Positions 44,330-56,448 of a DNA stretch of 64,000 bases are shown here, in pieces. Position numbers and translations under genes: made by a program. The stretch is from Tetracentron sinense. Lineage: Eukaryota; Streptophyta; Magnoliopsida; Trochodendrales; Trochodendraceae. Location of the stretch: the NCBI GenBank assembly GCA_015143295.1, contig CM026562.1:1674001-1738000 (forward strand), read 5' to 3'. The notes under the pieces are model-generated. The model was given only the letters and a program-made list of their open reading frames with translations, did not search any database and was not told where the DNA came from. Numbering within the stretch: position 1 is the first letter of the stretch; the number at the start of each line of letters is the position of its first letter.

Positions 44330-46978
44330 TTGAATTTTGTTTCTTCCCTTCAACCAACCCTGTTCCCAAGATTCAATTCCAGTCCCTCTCCTCTTGGAAA
44401 AAAACTTCTTTTTCTCTCTCTTTCTCTCATGCTTTTATATCCACCTCAGAACTCCAACAAACCTCATCTACTTGTATTTCAACTCAGTCGCATTGTTTTT
44501 TACCTCATCTTTACCGTTTCTTCAGTTCAAATGTACGGAATCTGGAGGAATCAGCTCAAATCGAGGATACCCATCAAACGTTTTGAAGGTAAGTTGTGTG
44601 AAAGTTACTGTTTTGGAGGTTTCGGGTCTGTTTTAGCTGTAATTCTTGTTTCTGGTTTTGTTATTTGTGGGGTTTGTGAGGATTTTCCAATGGTTTCAGT
44701 TCCTCTTGGGTTTGAGATTTCTGGGTATGAAAGAAGTAGGAGTTGGGTGTCTGAAAATGGGGTTTTTGCTTTTGGGTTCTTGGATGATTATCTGAAAGAT
44801 GATGGCGGTTTTGTTGTTGGTGTCCGGTATAACTTGGGAAGCAAATCTGCTAATGTGCCTGTTTGGACCCTTGGAGGAGGAGTTAGGGTTTCTGAGAACT
44901 CCACATTTAGGCTTTCCATGGATGGAAGATTGGTACTCTTTGATAACACTAATGGTTTGGTTGTTTGGAGCAGTAATACCACTAGTTTGGGTATTCAAAC
45001 CGTTAGTCTGTTGAACAATGGCAATCTGGTTCTTATGGGTATTGGGAATAAACTACTTTGGGAGAGCTTTAATAACCCAACCAACACTCTCCTTCCTGGT
45101 CAATCACTCCATTTCCCTCAAGGTCTTCGAGCCCCTTCGACTAGCTCCATTTCTAGTTACTACAACCTTCTGATTCGTCGCTCAGGAGACCTCGCTCTCG
45201 TGTGGGAGAACAATGTGACCTACTGGAGTAGCCACTTGGCTTCCTCTGTTGTTGTAAAGGAAGCAAGGTTCGAGTCTAATGGGGTTATTGGACTGTTCGA
45301 TGCTACTGGTAACACCGTCTGGTTTAAATCAAGTAAGGATTTTAAGGACCCGTCTGTTGTTTTGAGGCATTTTCGAGTTGATTCGGATGGAAACTTGAGA
45401 ATTTACTCATGGGATAATGTTCTTCATGCATGGAAGGTAGGCTGGCAAGCCGTTGAGAACCAGTGCGATGTATTTGGTTCTTGTGGTCTATATAGTATCT
45501 GTGGGTACAATTCCACAGGACCCATTTGTGAGTGCCTATTCCAGGATTCCTTAAATTCGGAAGCTGGCCTTCCTGGGATGGATTCAGGTACTTATGGGTG
45601 CAAGAAAATGGTGGATTTGGGGAACTGCAAGATGGGTACAAGCATGTCAGTTCTGAAACAGACTGTTCTTTATGGTCTTTATCCCCCTCATGATGTCGAT
45701 ATCATGTTCAGTGAGGAGGCTTGCAAAGAGTACTGCTCAAAGGACACTTCTTGCCTCGCTGTGACTGCAAAGAATGACGGCTCAGGCCTTTGCACGATTA
45801 AAAAAACCAGCTTTGTCAGCGGGTATAGGAGCCCATCTGTCCCTGCAACTTCGTTCTTGAAGGTGTGTTTGGTTCCTCAGGCAGTTTCCACGCGATCTGC
45901 TAATTCCCATAGTAATGCATCACCAATACCATTATCATCGGAAAGATCCATTTCCCATACAAATAGCAGTAAGAATTTTGTAGTGGCTGTTGCTGCAATA
46001 GTTTTGGTAACAGTGTCCATTTTTGTTACTATGGAGATGCTTGTGTTTTGGTTAATTTATCAGAGAAGGCATATCAAGGCTCAAAGGAGAATACCCTTTG
46101 GGAAAGACGCTCAAATGAACTCGCATTACAGTGCACTTATCAGATTATCCTTTGAAGAGGTAAAAGAGCTGACCACTGACTTCATGGACCAACTTGGGCC
46201 CACTGTGTTTAAAGGTGTCCTCCCCAACAGAACACCCGTAGTTGCCAAGGTGCTTGACACTGTGGTAGCATCGGAGAGGGACTTCCGAATGGCAGTTTCT
46301 ACCTTGGGTGGCACCCACCACCGAAACCTCGTCCCTTTAAAAGGGTTCTGTTTCGAGTCAAAGCACAAGCTTCTCCTTTATGAGTACATACCTAATGGTT
46401 CTCTCGATAATTGGCTATTCAACATGAAGCAGGACAGTAATGGCGTGAATTGGCAGCAGAGGATCGACATTGCTCTTGGGGTAGCACGAGCCCTTGCTTA
46501 TTTACACACAGAGTGTCAGCAATGCATAGCTCATGGAAATTTGAAGCTCGAGAATGTCTTGCTCGACGAGAAGTTGGTCCCAAAGGTGACTGATTTTGGA
46601 CTCCAGAGCTTACTGGGAATGGTAACAGTTTCGTCATCAGAGTCCTTACCTGAGAGAGACATTTACATGTTTGGGGAGATGCTGCTACAAATCGTGATGT
46701 GCAAGAGAGACATTCCTGGAGGCAATTTGTACCATTTGGTTAATAAGATGTATCAAGAGGGGAAATCAGAAGGTAGTGAGGAGTGGGAAGTAGAAAGAGC
46801 ACTCAGGATAGCCTTGTGGTGTATGCAAGATCAACCATTCCTTAGACCTTCCATTGGAGAAGTAGTTAAGGTCTTAGAAGGTACTCTTTCAGTAGATAAA
46901 CCTCCATCCAGTTCTGCTTTCAGAAAGGAGAAACAGATGGATGAGGGAGACATAAATGAGATTGAGGTAGTATCCTGA
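44330..46978 (+). CDS. G-type lectin receptor-like kinase, SD3-1-like, predicted pseudokinase
   Basis: An uninterrupted 882-codon frame. The mature part has a B-type (mannose-binding) lectin domain at about residues 125-260 (LVLFDNTNGLVVWSSNTT), an EGF-like Cys stretch near 379-402, a PAN domain at about 433-513, a transmembrane segment at about 549-576, and a kinase domain at about 610-855, matching SD3-1 receptor-like kinases of the plasma membrane. The kinase looks inactive: the Gly loop is LGPTVFKG, the catalytic HRD reads HGN (735-737), and no APE is visible; the VAVK Lys (K640) and DFG (755-757) remain. The start is uncertain: M1 (44330) leaves the signal-like hydrophobic segment at 99-114, while M68 (44531) is nearer. 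A GTAAGT at 44589 could mark an unneeded or leader intron. Confidence 0.92.
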   Translation: MNFVSSLQPTLFPRFNSSPSPLGKKLLFLSLSLMLLYPPQNSNKPHLLVFQLSRIVFYLIFTVSSVQMYGIWRNQLKSRIPIKRFEGKLCESYCFGGFGSVLAVILVSGFVICGVCEDFPMVSVPLGFEISGYERSRSWVSENGVFAFGFLDDYLKDDGGFVVGVRYNLGSKSANVPVWTLGGGVRVSENSTFRLSMDGRLVLFDNTNGLVVWSSNTTSLGIQTVSLLNNGNLVLMGIGNKLLWESFNNPTNTLLPGQSLHFPQGLRAPSTSSISSYYNLLIRRSGDLALVWENNVTYWSSHLASSVVVKEARFESNGVIGLFDATGNTVWFKSSKDFKDPSVVLRHFRVDSDGNLRIYSWDNVLHAWKVGWQAVENQCDVFGSCGLYSICGYNSTGPICECLFQDSLNSEAGLPGMDSGTYGCKKMVDLGNCKMGTSMSVLKQTVLYGLYPPHDVDIMFSEEACKEYCSKDTSCLAVTAKNDGSGLCTIKKTSFVSGYRSPSVPATSFLKVCLVPQAVSTRSANSHSNASPIPLSSERSISHTNSSKNFVVAVAAIVLVTVSIFVTMEMLVFWLIYQRRHIKAQRRIPFGKDAQMNSHYSALIRLSFEEVKELTTDFMDQLGPTVFKGVLPNRTPVVAKVLDTVVASERDFRMAVSTLGGTHHRNLVPLKGFCFESKHKLLLYEYIPNGSLDNWLFNMKQDSNGVNWQQRIDIALGVARALAYLHTECQQCIAHGNLKLENVLLDEKLVPKVTDFGLQSLLGMVTVSSSESLPERDIYMFGEMLLQIVMCKRDIPGGNLYHLVNKMYQEGKSEGSEEWEVERALRIALWCMQDQPFLRPSIGEVVKVLEGTLSVDKPPSSSAFRKEKQMDEGDINEIEVVS

Positions 46979-48067
46979 TTCATAACTGAATTTGCGTCAG
47001 TATATGGAGGAGTGAGTTATTTGGGGTGGATTTTGAAGCTTCGGTGATCAAGATTGACATGGAGTTGTAACTGTACTAGGCTTTAACTTTGGATAATATA
47101 GTTTGGTTGACTCCTCAAGGTTTATCTGGGGGTAGATTAGGAGTTCAAAAGTTTGTAAGCTTAGACCCTTCCAAAGAAGGGCCTGGAGACCTCTGGGAGT
47201 TCAAATTTTATCAGATTGAACCCCAAAGATCTATGAATCTTCACAAATGTTTGAGGAATTTTGTCATTGGAATCAAAAGAATGTTTTTGGTTTTCCTACG
47301 AGAAAAAGATTGCAGTCACTAACTGTGTTTGTGTTCTTTTTATATAAATAACAGCTTTTAATTAGTAAATAATCTGTTTGCTCCATTTTCAGGTTAGAGG
47401 AAATCGGCAAAATTAAGAGTAGAAGTAGATATTAGATAATAATGGGCAATGCACTGTAGCTATAGATTGTAAAATGAGGCAATGGTCCAATCTCAGCTTA
47501 CCTACCAAGGATGACACTGCTCAAACTCTGACCTGTGTTGCCAACTGCACCTAATACTTTTCCTTGATTAACCATATTTTGATTCTTAATGACTCCTCTG
47601 ATATTTTTTCAAGCCAACTCAACTTGGATGATTCAGATTTCAGAGTCCTCGTGCTACTACTTGGAAGGAACCACATCTGTATACGAACCTTTTCCATTCT
47701 ATGTACCCTAAGCCATGATTTTCGTTCAATTGCATAAACTGACTCACTGTGAGTTACTAGTTTCCAGCCCATTGCAAAACAATGCATGCAGATGTCTCTT
47801 TCATTCCATAAGCAACACCAGAGAACCGGCATATTGTGGTCATTACATGTCAACGACTTGCAGGATGCAACAAAATTGCGAGATCAATGGCTAGATATAG
47901 AGGAGAGCTTGGAGTCAGAAATTTCTCCTTTGTGGTTCTTTCGGGGTATATATTAGGCAAGTTAAGGTTTTGGGGATTATATTGCATGTTACAGGTTCAG
48001 CGCCTTAGTTAGGTTGTTTTATCATAGATGTAGTCAGACTTCAGAAAGCTGGGGGGGAGGGGGGGAG
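46979..48067. other. 3' region of the kinase gene and intergenic DNA
   Basis: The 3'UTR probably extends a few hundred bases. No other gene is seen; a 100-codon minus frame at 47551-47853 has no recognisable domain. Confidence 0.4.
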
Positions 48068-48329
48068 ATCAACATTGTAGTGCATCTCAGAGTCCGTAAA
48101 ACTTTGTGGTTCCCCGTTTGTGGGCATAAACATCTTGTACTGTCTTTTAAAATTTCGAATATGAAGAATTGCAGTGCTGAGGTCTCAATCTATTTAAAAA
48201 AATAATAGTATCAACATTATAGTGCATCTCGGAGTCCGTAAAACTTTGTGGTTCCCCGTTTGTGGCCATAAACATCTTGTACTGCCTTTTAAAATTTGGA
48301 ATATGAAGAATTGCAGTGCTGAGGTCTCA
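48068..48329. repeat. 142-bp tandem duplication
   Basis: ATCAACATTGTAGTGCATCT (48068) and ATCAACATTATAGTGCATCT (48210) start two copies sharing GTCCGTAAAACTTTGTGGTT and GAAGAATTGCAGTGCTGAGG, with only a few differences. Confidence 0.9.
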
Positions 48330-48579
48330 GGTTTAATCCTTACCATACCCAATGAAGCAGAAGAAGATCAAAGAAAACAAGGAAATCTGCAACTTGGGGC
48401 TAAAACCACGTCATGAGCGGTATACCAGTTCGACAGTCTGGATTGGTGAACAGGTGAATTGAGTATGGATGGAGTGAAACCTAAAGATTTGCATAAAAGG
48501 GGATGCATGTCAATACAAAGTCAGGTATGGTTTTTAGAAGTGGCAAGCGATCTGATAGCCCATGGATCGACTGCGTAGC

Positions 48580-48755
48580 CATATCCATGAAGTTGAGCTA
48601 TTTATTGATACTTTGCCCTGTTTTGAGTTAATACAATATACCACCTCAATGCAAACCATTTGATGTTACATATCCATGAAGTTGAGCTATTTATTGATAC
48701 TCTGCCCTGTTTTGAGTTAATACAACACCACCTCAATGCAAACCATTTGATTTTA
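48580..48755. repeat. 89-bp tandem duplication
   Basis: CATATCCATGAAGTTGAGCT begins at 48580 and 48669; both continue through CCCTGTTTTGAGTTAATACA and CACCTCAATGCAAACCATTT. The copies are nearly identical. Confidence 0.9.
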
Positions 48756-49322
48756 CCAAACTAACTTTAGTTTCCAGTTGACTCACTCAAGGCCAGAGGT
48801 CTGACCTGGGCCTTTGAGGTATTGTCTAATAGCTGAAACAAATGATTTGAGACTTGTGACACATTGAATGTGATCCAGTGGAAAATTTTTGATCCAGAAT
48901 TCAAGCTGATTAGATGATCATTACCAATTGTTTTATTGATTTTGGATTAGTCAAAAAAATTGATTATTGTAATTTGGAGGGTCCCACGTAAGATCTCTCT
49001 TTGGCTAAATCAACTGATTACGTACATTCTTTGGAGGGTCCAAAAGAAACATTGTCAAGATCTTGTGGGCCCACAAGCAAATACAATGTTTATACTAAGC
49101 TATAAATATAGTATCAGACACATTAACTACCTTCACAAAGATTGGTTATTCGAATCAGGAGCTCATTCAGTTCATAATTGGCATGTCTCCATTCATTTAT
49201 ATAAGCATACATATCTGTCTCTCTTCTTTGATTCGTGATGGCGGCATGTTCCTTTGAATTTTAATCCCTCCTGAGTCCCGCCCTTCTTTTCACCCCCTAG
49301 TGATCCCAATCAGACCTCCATT
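48756..49322. other. Intergenic upstream of the oxygenase fragment
   Basis: No gene seen. GGAGGGTCC recurs near 48977 and 49033. Confidence 0.4.
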
Positions 49323-49780
49323 TTGACAACTCATGTTGTATCTTCCCTCCAATCAACAATCCAATTTGCCTCTCTCATCAATTTCGACTGTTTTAACTAT
49401 CACATAGACCCACCTGTACACGAGGTCAAGATTCGTGGAGAAGATGAGAAATTTGACTGGTTTGCACACTGGTATCTGGTTGCACTGGTGTGCGATTCAC
49501 ACAAGATAATCCCCCATGCAAAGCAGGTGATGGATTCTCCACATGTGGTCTGATGGACATGAATGAAGGAAAATGGCAAGTGTTTGATGACAGTTGGCCA
49601 CACCGGTTGGTGCTGCTGTCTGAAGGACGGATTGATCAGTTAGGTGGGTTGCTTTGTGTGTACCATTGGTGGTGTTTCAATGGCACTGGTGACTGCAAAT
49701 TCATTCCTCAGGCGCCAACGGATGGTCCGGTTACGATTCTTGAAAGAAACTGCTTTAATCCGGAATTAAAGTTTAGGTAA
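49323..49780 (+). pseudogene. PTC52/PAO-like Rieske oxygenase, exon fragment
   Basis: The frame reads [20 protein letters not shown], then PHAKQVM, and after a one-base loss near 49555 continues as [36 protein letters not shown] and [13 protein letters not shown]. This is the N-terminal Rieske region of chloroplast oxygenases such as PTC52 and pheophorbide a oxygenase, which act in chlorophyll metabolism. A TGA replaces an expected Trp (VV*W), the Cys of the expected CPHR ligand motif is Trp (SWPHR), and the expected YHGW is YHWW. The catalytic non-heme iron domain does not follow. It is a non-functional remnant; a separate intact gene would be expected elsewhere. Confidence 0.8.
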
Positions 49781-52700
49781 TCTTTGTGTACTCTTTGTCT
49801 TCTAGTATTTTAATTTATCTCAGGGGTTTTAGTTCTTCAAAAAAAAAATGAAAAGTCTTTATTTTCCTTTTTATTTGGTTTCATTTAATATTAGTTATTA
49901 GTTAATGTGTACAGCTACAAATTGGGACTTTGAATAGATCAGTTAACAAGAAGGATTGCATCCAATTCGGACTGCTTGAGCTCGTGTCCTGATTTGTCAC
50001 ACCAAACAAGGGAGCATATGTCAATTTACTAAACATTGGACTAGGAAGACAAACAGCTGAAGGCACTGGTGTAAATATAAATTTAGGTAGTTTTGAGAAT
50101 AGACCAAATAGATTTATTTCCTTTTCATAATTGTTAATCCTATTTCTTATATGACCAAGAGTAGAAAGAATTAAGTTCCCAAGAGTGGTTTTTGGCATTC
50201 ATCTCTTATTGAATACTTGACCTCATTAGTTTTCCATTGAATACTTTTTTGTTCTGCCATCTCATTCTATGGATCATCAGGACTTAATTGATATAATACT
50301 TGACCTCGTTTTTTTCTTCTATTTACAGTTGATTGCATATTTGACCTTATTTTGGGGTTCCTTGCTTGCGTTGAATTTCTCACTCGTCTGATTGCTAGCT
50401 TTCTTAAAAACTTCTCTTTAGGAGCAGAGCTCTTGGTTTGGGATTTTCTTCATTCCAAAATATAGGGAAGGGCTGGACTTTAGGATGTAATGTGGTATAT
50501 TTGAATCAACTAAATCTCAATAATCTTGCATTTAGGTTTCAACTTAGCTAGGAACTCTAACAACTCTGTTAATTTATGCGAAATTCTTGAGCCTTTTGAT
50601 AAATATAGGTGTAGGAGGATGCATAAGCTGCCGCTGATTCCTTATATCCATCTCATTCAATTGGGCGTGTATGCAGTGGAAGAGAAATAAAGGATGGCAA
50701 TATTTGGGTTTTCAAATTCAGGCTCCTCCATTTCTTTCCTTTACTGCAGCAACATGATCTGTTTTTTAATTGATGTTCAGCATAATAGTTCAATTCATTG
50801 GCTAATTGTAGTCTGCTTGATTTCCTGTATGTATTTTCAAGGAACTCATGGACATTTCATGTGAAGTTATGAACTATCCAATGCATGACTCTGATTAAAC
50901 TTACCAACAAAATGTGCAGGTTCACACATCCACGAAAGCATGTGCAGTTGTTTATCCTAGTATTGTGCAGGACAACATTGTTTAGTTTTGGCTAAGCACT
51001 GAGCCTAAGTGCAAAGATATCACAATGAAAGAAAAACCTCCTTAAAACTTAGAGTTGGATGACCCATCATATTCAAGTTTAATGGGAATGAGAGATGTTC
51101 CATATGGGTATTTAACGACATGCTTGGCCAAATTGCTTTTCTTATATTGCTGTTGGAAGTAGAAAACTATAAACTGTTTTGTTTCTATTCTCCCGATACA
51201 TATAATATTCTGGATGCGATCACTGACTGACTAATGAGGCAAAACCCCCTTCAAGGCCTTTGGAATATCTAAGATAGAAAGAAATTGGTATAGCTGAAAA
51301 GATTCTGAAGTGATTCCATTATTATTATTATTTTTTAGTTTTCGTCGATGCCACACTGCATCCATGCTTAAGTATGATTGTAATATTACTAACAATAATG
51401 TGTGTTGTGATTTATACCTCTCCCCATTAATATAAATTATCTTTCCATAGGGAATTCTCTTCTCTAGCTTTGTAATTCTTCTCCCTTTTGCAGTTAAGTT
51501 TTCTTTATTATGTCACTATAATCAGTTGATTTATATAGATTTATATATGGTTATAATTCTACGAAGGGTTTTGATATTTTAATCCAATAAAGTGGAGCAT
51601 AAAGTGCCCATTTGAGATGTAGTTCTTGATAATTTAGTGCAAATGGTGACATGAATTAAATTACACATAAGCTGATAACAATTAAATCTATAGGGGGTTT
51701 TAGATGCATTGGATATTCGAGGTTCAGGGTAGTTTTGGAGATCTCCCATATTGATACCAGCTTGTGAAAATCACTCATCACATCATAGATTTTTGTTACA
51801 TGCACACATAAAATGTGCACATCCATGAACACATTTATGTATCCATTCATTGCTTGAGTATTGGGTCTTTGATAAGTTTTTTGGTATTTACTTGTTAAGT
51901 TCTTATTACTGACACAAAAGCTTCTTGCACCACTAAGGCTGATAGAGAAGGAGGAGACTGTTGGAGATACAGATACATATTGGATATAAATGTTTTCCCT
52001 GCAAGCAGGAGTCTGGCTATAGCAAGTTTATATTAATACCACCCTGTGCATGCATTCCAGTTAGTCCCGGTACAAGCAGAGTGATATGGACCTTTCTAAA
52101 AACATTTGGACTTCAGATTGATCGGATTACTCCAAGATGGATGTTTCATGTTGGACAAAACCTGAATTTAGATTCAGATCTGCATCTTCTCCACTTGGGA
52201 GGTGACTCATGTCTCTTTATTTGTAAGAAAAATATGACAATACGACTTTCCACTTGCATATCTGGGTCGGCTCTGTTTAAATTAGTTAGTTCTTGATATG
52301 ATGAGCTAAAGCAACCTACTTACAGATTAGAGATGGGCGAACTTGTTTGTTATTTACATATTGGTCTGGCCTTTTATGAGCTCTGGAATTTTTCGAAGGT
52401 TATTTTGGTTGTATGCCCAATTTATTATGTGGATCTATCTTCCTTTGCTCCATTTGGTAGTGCATTGTGTGAATAATGGTTAAAGGAGATAACTTTTCTT
52501 AGATGGTAACTAATTAAAAAAAATTCTCAAGAAAATAATCTAAAAGAATAACCAATCTCGCAAACTTGCTTGAATCTTTTAGGAGATCTTGTCTTGACAA
52601 GCCACCATTTTGTTCTTGTCTGCATTTACTCATTTCCTGACTCCTGTGTTTCCTTGTAGTTGCATTCACTAATTGATGCTGGCTCTTCCAATTTGAATAA

Positions 52701-53429
52701 GGGCTTATTTTGTTCCAATAAAGTCCAATGCCTGTGTTGTTGCCTTCAGAAAGTCATTAAGAAAGTACTCAGGTGGCCAATTTGATTGGGGAACCAAGTT
52801 CAGCTGAACCCTTCCCCCAACTCCTCTGAAAGAACGGCTTATGGACAGGTAACGCATGCATGACAGCATGACATGCACAAGTACAGAAGGAATGTGTATA
52901 TACATAGGTATATATGAACATACATTGTGGTATTGTACATATATGCATGCATTTACATGTGTGTGTGTGTTTCCTTGCTTTTGTGTAATAAGCTTACAAT
53001 CAGGTTGAAGCTATTAAGTACAGATCATTTGAAGATTCATAATGTCCACCCAGAACTGGAAGTTTCTCAAAGATTTATTAATGGCTTGTTACAGTTACTG
53101 ATTTCATGTGGTGAACTGCAGCAACTGCCGTATCGCAACTAAAGGTCTCAAGGTATTGGAGGTCACACTGCAAGTTTTCATGTCAACAGCTGCAAGGACT
53201 ACAGTGGACTCCACGGCAGTACTATTCTTTACTGCTTTGAGGTAACAGTGTACGTATCATTTAAAAGGGATGAACCAGAATAGATGAAACAGACATGAGA
53301 GGCCGAAGAAATTGAGGCAGATCGCCCTGACGGGCAACTATTAGTAATGAAGACAGTCCTCATGAGATTTGCAGACAATCTTCTCTCCAAACAAGTTTCA
53401 CATAAATTAGCAGAACAGAAAATAAATGC
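49781..53429. other. Long intergenic stretch, no gene recognised
   Basis: AT-rich, with short frames only. At about 51955-52100 a block beginning TGTTGGAGATACAGATACAT could be an old element edge. The 3'UTR of the minus-strand VPS62 gene, with a TTTATT (AATAAA on the minus strand) at about 53431, marks the right end. Confidence 0.4.
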
Positions 53430-53501
53430 TTTATTCACAGAAAACTTTCATACATCATGTAATAACAAAGAAGTAGTTCATATTTACAAGTTCCCCATTA
53501 T

Positions 53502-55278
53502 TCAAACTTCATCTCCATTCCAATTGTTCTTCATCTTGGGGCCAGTAGGCCCTTCCTCCCCAAGCACTTCATTTGGGAGACTGTTCACAAAATGCTCAAA
53601 TGTAGACTTTAGCTTGGAAGGAAGTAGCTTCTCTACCTTTATCTCAGCCATTCTATCATAACTAATCTTCGGACCCCATTTCCTAGCATAGTTCAGCCAT
53701 AGAGGCTCGACAACTGTACCCAAGTACTCCGCTGATACTACTACAAACCTCACCCCTGTATCCATTACCATCTTACTCTTCGCGGCGTCATTCCTTATTC
53801 CAACCTCTGTGTTACCTTGTAGAACAAGACCTGGTTTTGAATAAAATGCATGGCCATGCAAGGAAGCATAAGAAACAACCTTGTTACCACCTTCAAATTC
53901 AAGCTCTGAGGCATTCACCCATCTCCCACTGCTGTGCTCTGAGAAATAGACTGCCCAGAGCTCCCCAGTGAAATTACTGACCCTTAAGGTTACATGTTCC
54001 CAATCACCAACATGTTCACCTATCTTCCCTAATGGAACATTTATGAACCCTACCTTGGCTCTCGACGGGCCGTTAAAAGGGTAGAACACCCACATAGCTA
54101 TATCAGTAAATGTTGTGCCTAACACAGGTTTTACATGTACATAAGCCCCCGAGCTTGGTAAATCGCCTTTCTTAACTCTTTCCTTTCCTCCCTCATCAAC
54201 AGGAAGATCCAACCAATAGTTACCATCGTTCGAACCACCCAGGGGAAGGTTTGACCCAGTTGGATCAATCGAAACAGGCTCTAATTCGTTGCCCTTCTTA
54301 TACAGTAAAGCTCCATTGTTGAAGAACCAGCTCACTGAGGAGGGGAGGTATTTTTCATCAGGATGAAAATAAATCCTTGGAGAGTAAGTTTGTACTATTG
54401 CCTCAATTTGGCTTACATTAGGCATAGATGAGGAATTAGAGTTGCCATTTCGCAAACAAGCTAGAAGTAAAGGAGAAGATACCCCACCCACTTGTGCTAT
54501 AAATGTACCTATACAAATACCAAGAGCTTGTGTCCCTCTAGTGGTTGGTCTCATACTATAGACATCAAAGCCAGTTGTAATGCTAATCTTATCTGCTCCC
54601 CATATCCACTTGTCGATCTCGTATTGGTCGGTGAGTTCGGAATGTACACACCGGATTTTGCCAAGAGGTGGCTTCTCTGGCGAACTGGTGACAACATGAC
54701 CCACAGCTCTATACCCATCAGGTGGTGTCGGTAACCAAATATAACCATTCCCATCTTGCTTAATTTTCATCAACTCACTACTCCAAACAAGGGTGTAATC
54801 AACCGGCATCTTAAGCACTCCACCTGAGGGACCATTGCCGTCATCTTTTCCGGCAAGAACCCACCCGAAGAGGGGCTTGTTATTGGGTTGGCTGTAGCAA
54901 CCAAGCATGAAGAACCCGGTGGGTATCGATGAAGGTTCGAAAAATGTTGCACCAAGGTCATCCGGTCCCCCCTCATGGGTAGCCCAAACCTTGGTGAAAG
55001 TTGAGATCTGGCACACCTCTAGCCCTCCTAGATTTATACTTCCACTTGCAAATCCCTCTCCTGTAATTTAAATCCAAAAAAATAAAAAAAAAACTAACAG
55101 AGATTAATACTAAAAGTGTAAAAAAAAAATACACAGCTAGTGATTGAAAAAAATCAAAAAAACCTTGAGGCCAAGTTGGTAATGGAGATGGTAGCTTGAA
55201 CATTGTATCGATAGGCAAAACCTTAATTTTCTTGGAGAGATCTGTTGAATCAGAAGGGAGAGTAAGACAATTCCCCAT
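53502..55278 (-). CDS. VPS62/DUF946 family protein
   Basis: Two exons. Exon 1 (55278-55164) encodes MGNCLTLPSDSTDLSKKIKV up to TWPQ plus one base; a 103-bp intron (55163-55061, GT...ACAG) follows; exon 2 (55060-53502) starts EGFASGSINLGGLEVCQIST and runs to a TGA after NNWNGDEV. The protein has 557 residues, near the usual length of plant DUF946 proteins annotated as VPS62-like. Conserved blocks include FFMLGCYSQPNNKPLFGWVL, YSPRIYFHPDEKYLPSSVSW and GEHVGDWEHVTLRVSNFTGE. The function is not established. The MGNC start suggests N-myristoylation and palmitoylation, hence membrane attachment. No break is present. An AATAAA lies downstream on the minus strand. Confidence 0.95.
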
Positions 55279-55615
55279 GTTTGGAAACAGAAGTTGATTG
55301 AGAGACTGAATGAGATTAAATATATGAAACTATAAGCAGATGGGTATGAAGCAAAGCATAGTCTCTTTTGGGTTTGAAAGGTTTAAAATAGAAAGAGCAT
55401 ACAGGATGGTGTCGTGCAAGGAATCTTTGTTAGTTGTGACTTTCCAACTTCCAAGTCTTACTTGTACTTTCCTTGTAAACCAAGTTGGTCACCTGTAATT
55501 CTTGTTGCTTGAGATCTCTCTACTTATAGAAGAAGATAGATGAAGAACATGTTCTTTTCTACCCAAAGCTACCGAACTACACCCATTAATCTAAAATGTT
55601 TCGTAATAGGGGAAT
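55279..55615. promoter_or_regulatory. Upstream region of the VPS62-like gene
   Basis: A TATA-like ATATATTTAA lies on the minus strand at about 55316-55326, within 50 bp of the ATG. No other motif is claimed. Confidence 0.35.
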
Positions 55616-55830
55616 GCTAGCCCCACTCTCCTCCTATTGCACTCTCCCCTTGCGGGAGGGAATATCTAATAGGGCTCCATAATTATCTGTCGGTGCTTAT
55701 CTTGACACCCAGGAGAGTGCTAGCCCCACTCTCCCTTTCACGGGGAATAACTAATAGGGCTCCATCAAGTAGCAAAAAAGTATGTTCATAATTATCTCTC
55801 GGTGCTCATAATTATCTTTGGACGACTATT
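55616..55830. repeat. 103-bp tandem repeat with imperfect second copy
   Basis: GCTAGCCCCACTCTCC starts at 55616 and 55719, each followed by GGGAATA and CTAATAGGGCTCCAT. The AATTATCT(G/C)TCGGTGCT word also recurs. Confidence 0.8.
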
Positions 55831-56448
55831 GTAGAAGAGGATCTGGGGCCATTGGATGCCTTATTAGAGATTGTAGCGGTATTCTAATTATCTGTCTTTG
55901 TATCTCCATTGGTAAGGTGGACAGTTTGGGAGCCGAAGTTCGGGCCCTTTGGAGGGGAATCTATCTTGATTGACAGTTATAAAGCAAGGACATTGAAATA
56001 GAATAAGACGCCGACCTGATTAATGAGTGCGTGAATGAAAGTATGAAGCCCCTTGAAAAATCTGGACTATCATCAAGGATATCAAGGCTGCCCTAACTAA
56101 AGATTTTTATAATGTGAACATCATACCTGTCTTAGAGAGGCAAATCAAGTGTCCAGCCTTAGAATGGTGCTCTTAAGATCTCGTGTCATACAGTTTGTTG
56201 AAGTCTATTTATACTATCTCATGGTTCACAAGTGTCCAGCCTTAGATTGGTGCACATAGAGCAAAAGTTGGATTAACTTGTATTTGTATGCTTTGACCAA
56301 ATGGGGAAGCGTTTTAATCGCATGTAAAATACATAACAACATAAGAATTGTTGTGGAAGAGGTTATTCCTGTAGTTGGTGTAGTTGGTTGCACAAGTAAA
56401 TCTAATACTACAAAAACCATTTGAAAGTTAAGACTGTCACGGCTTTCT
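55831..56448. other. Intergenic, no gene seen
   Basis: CAAGTGTCCAGCCTTAGA occurs at about 56146 and 56228. No coding signal. Confidence 0.4.

Noticed and set aside
44589-44640. GTAAGT followed by TTTTAG as a 49-bp intron in the kinase gene
   Set aside because: Too short for a plant intron and not needed, since the frame is open; a longer intron would remove the signal-like segment.
47551-47853. 100-codon minus frame downstream of the kinase
   Set aside because: No recognised domain and composition like noncoding DNA.
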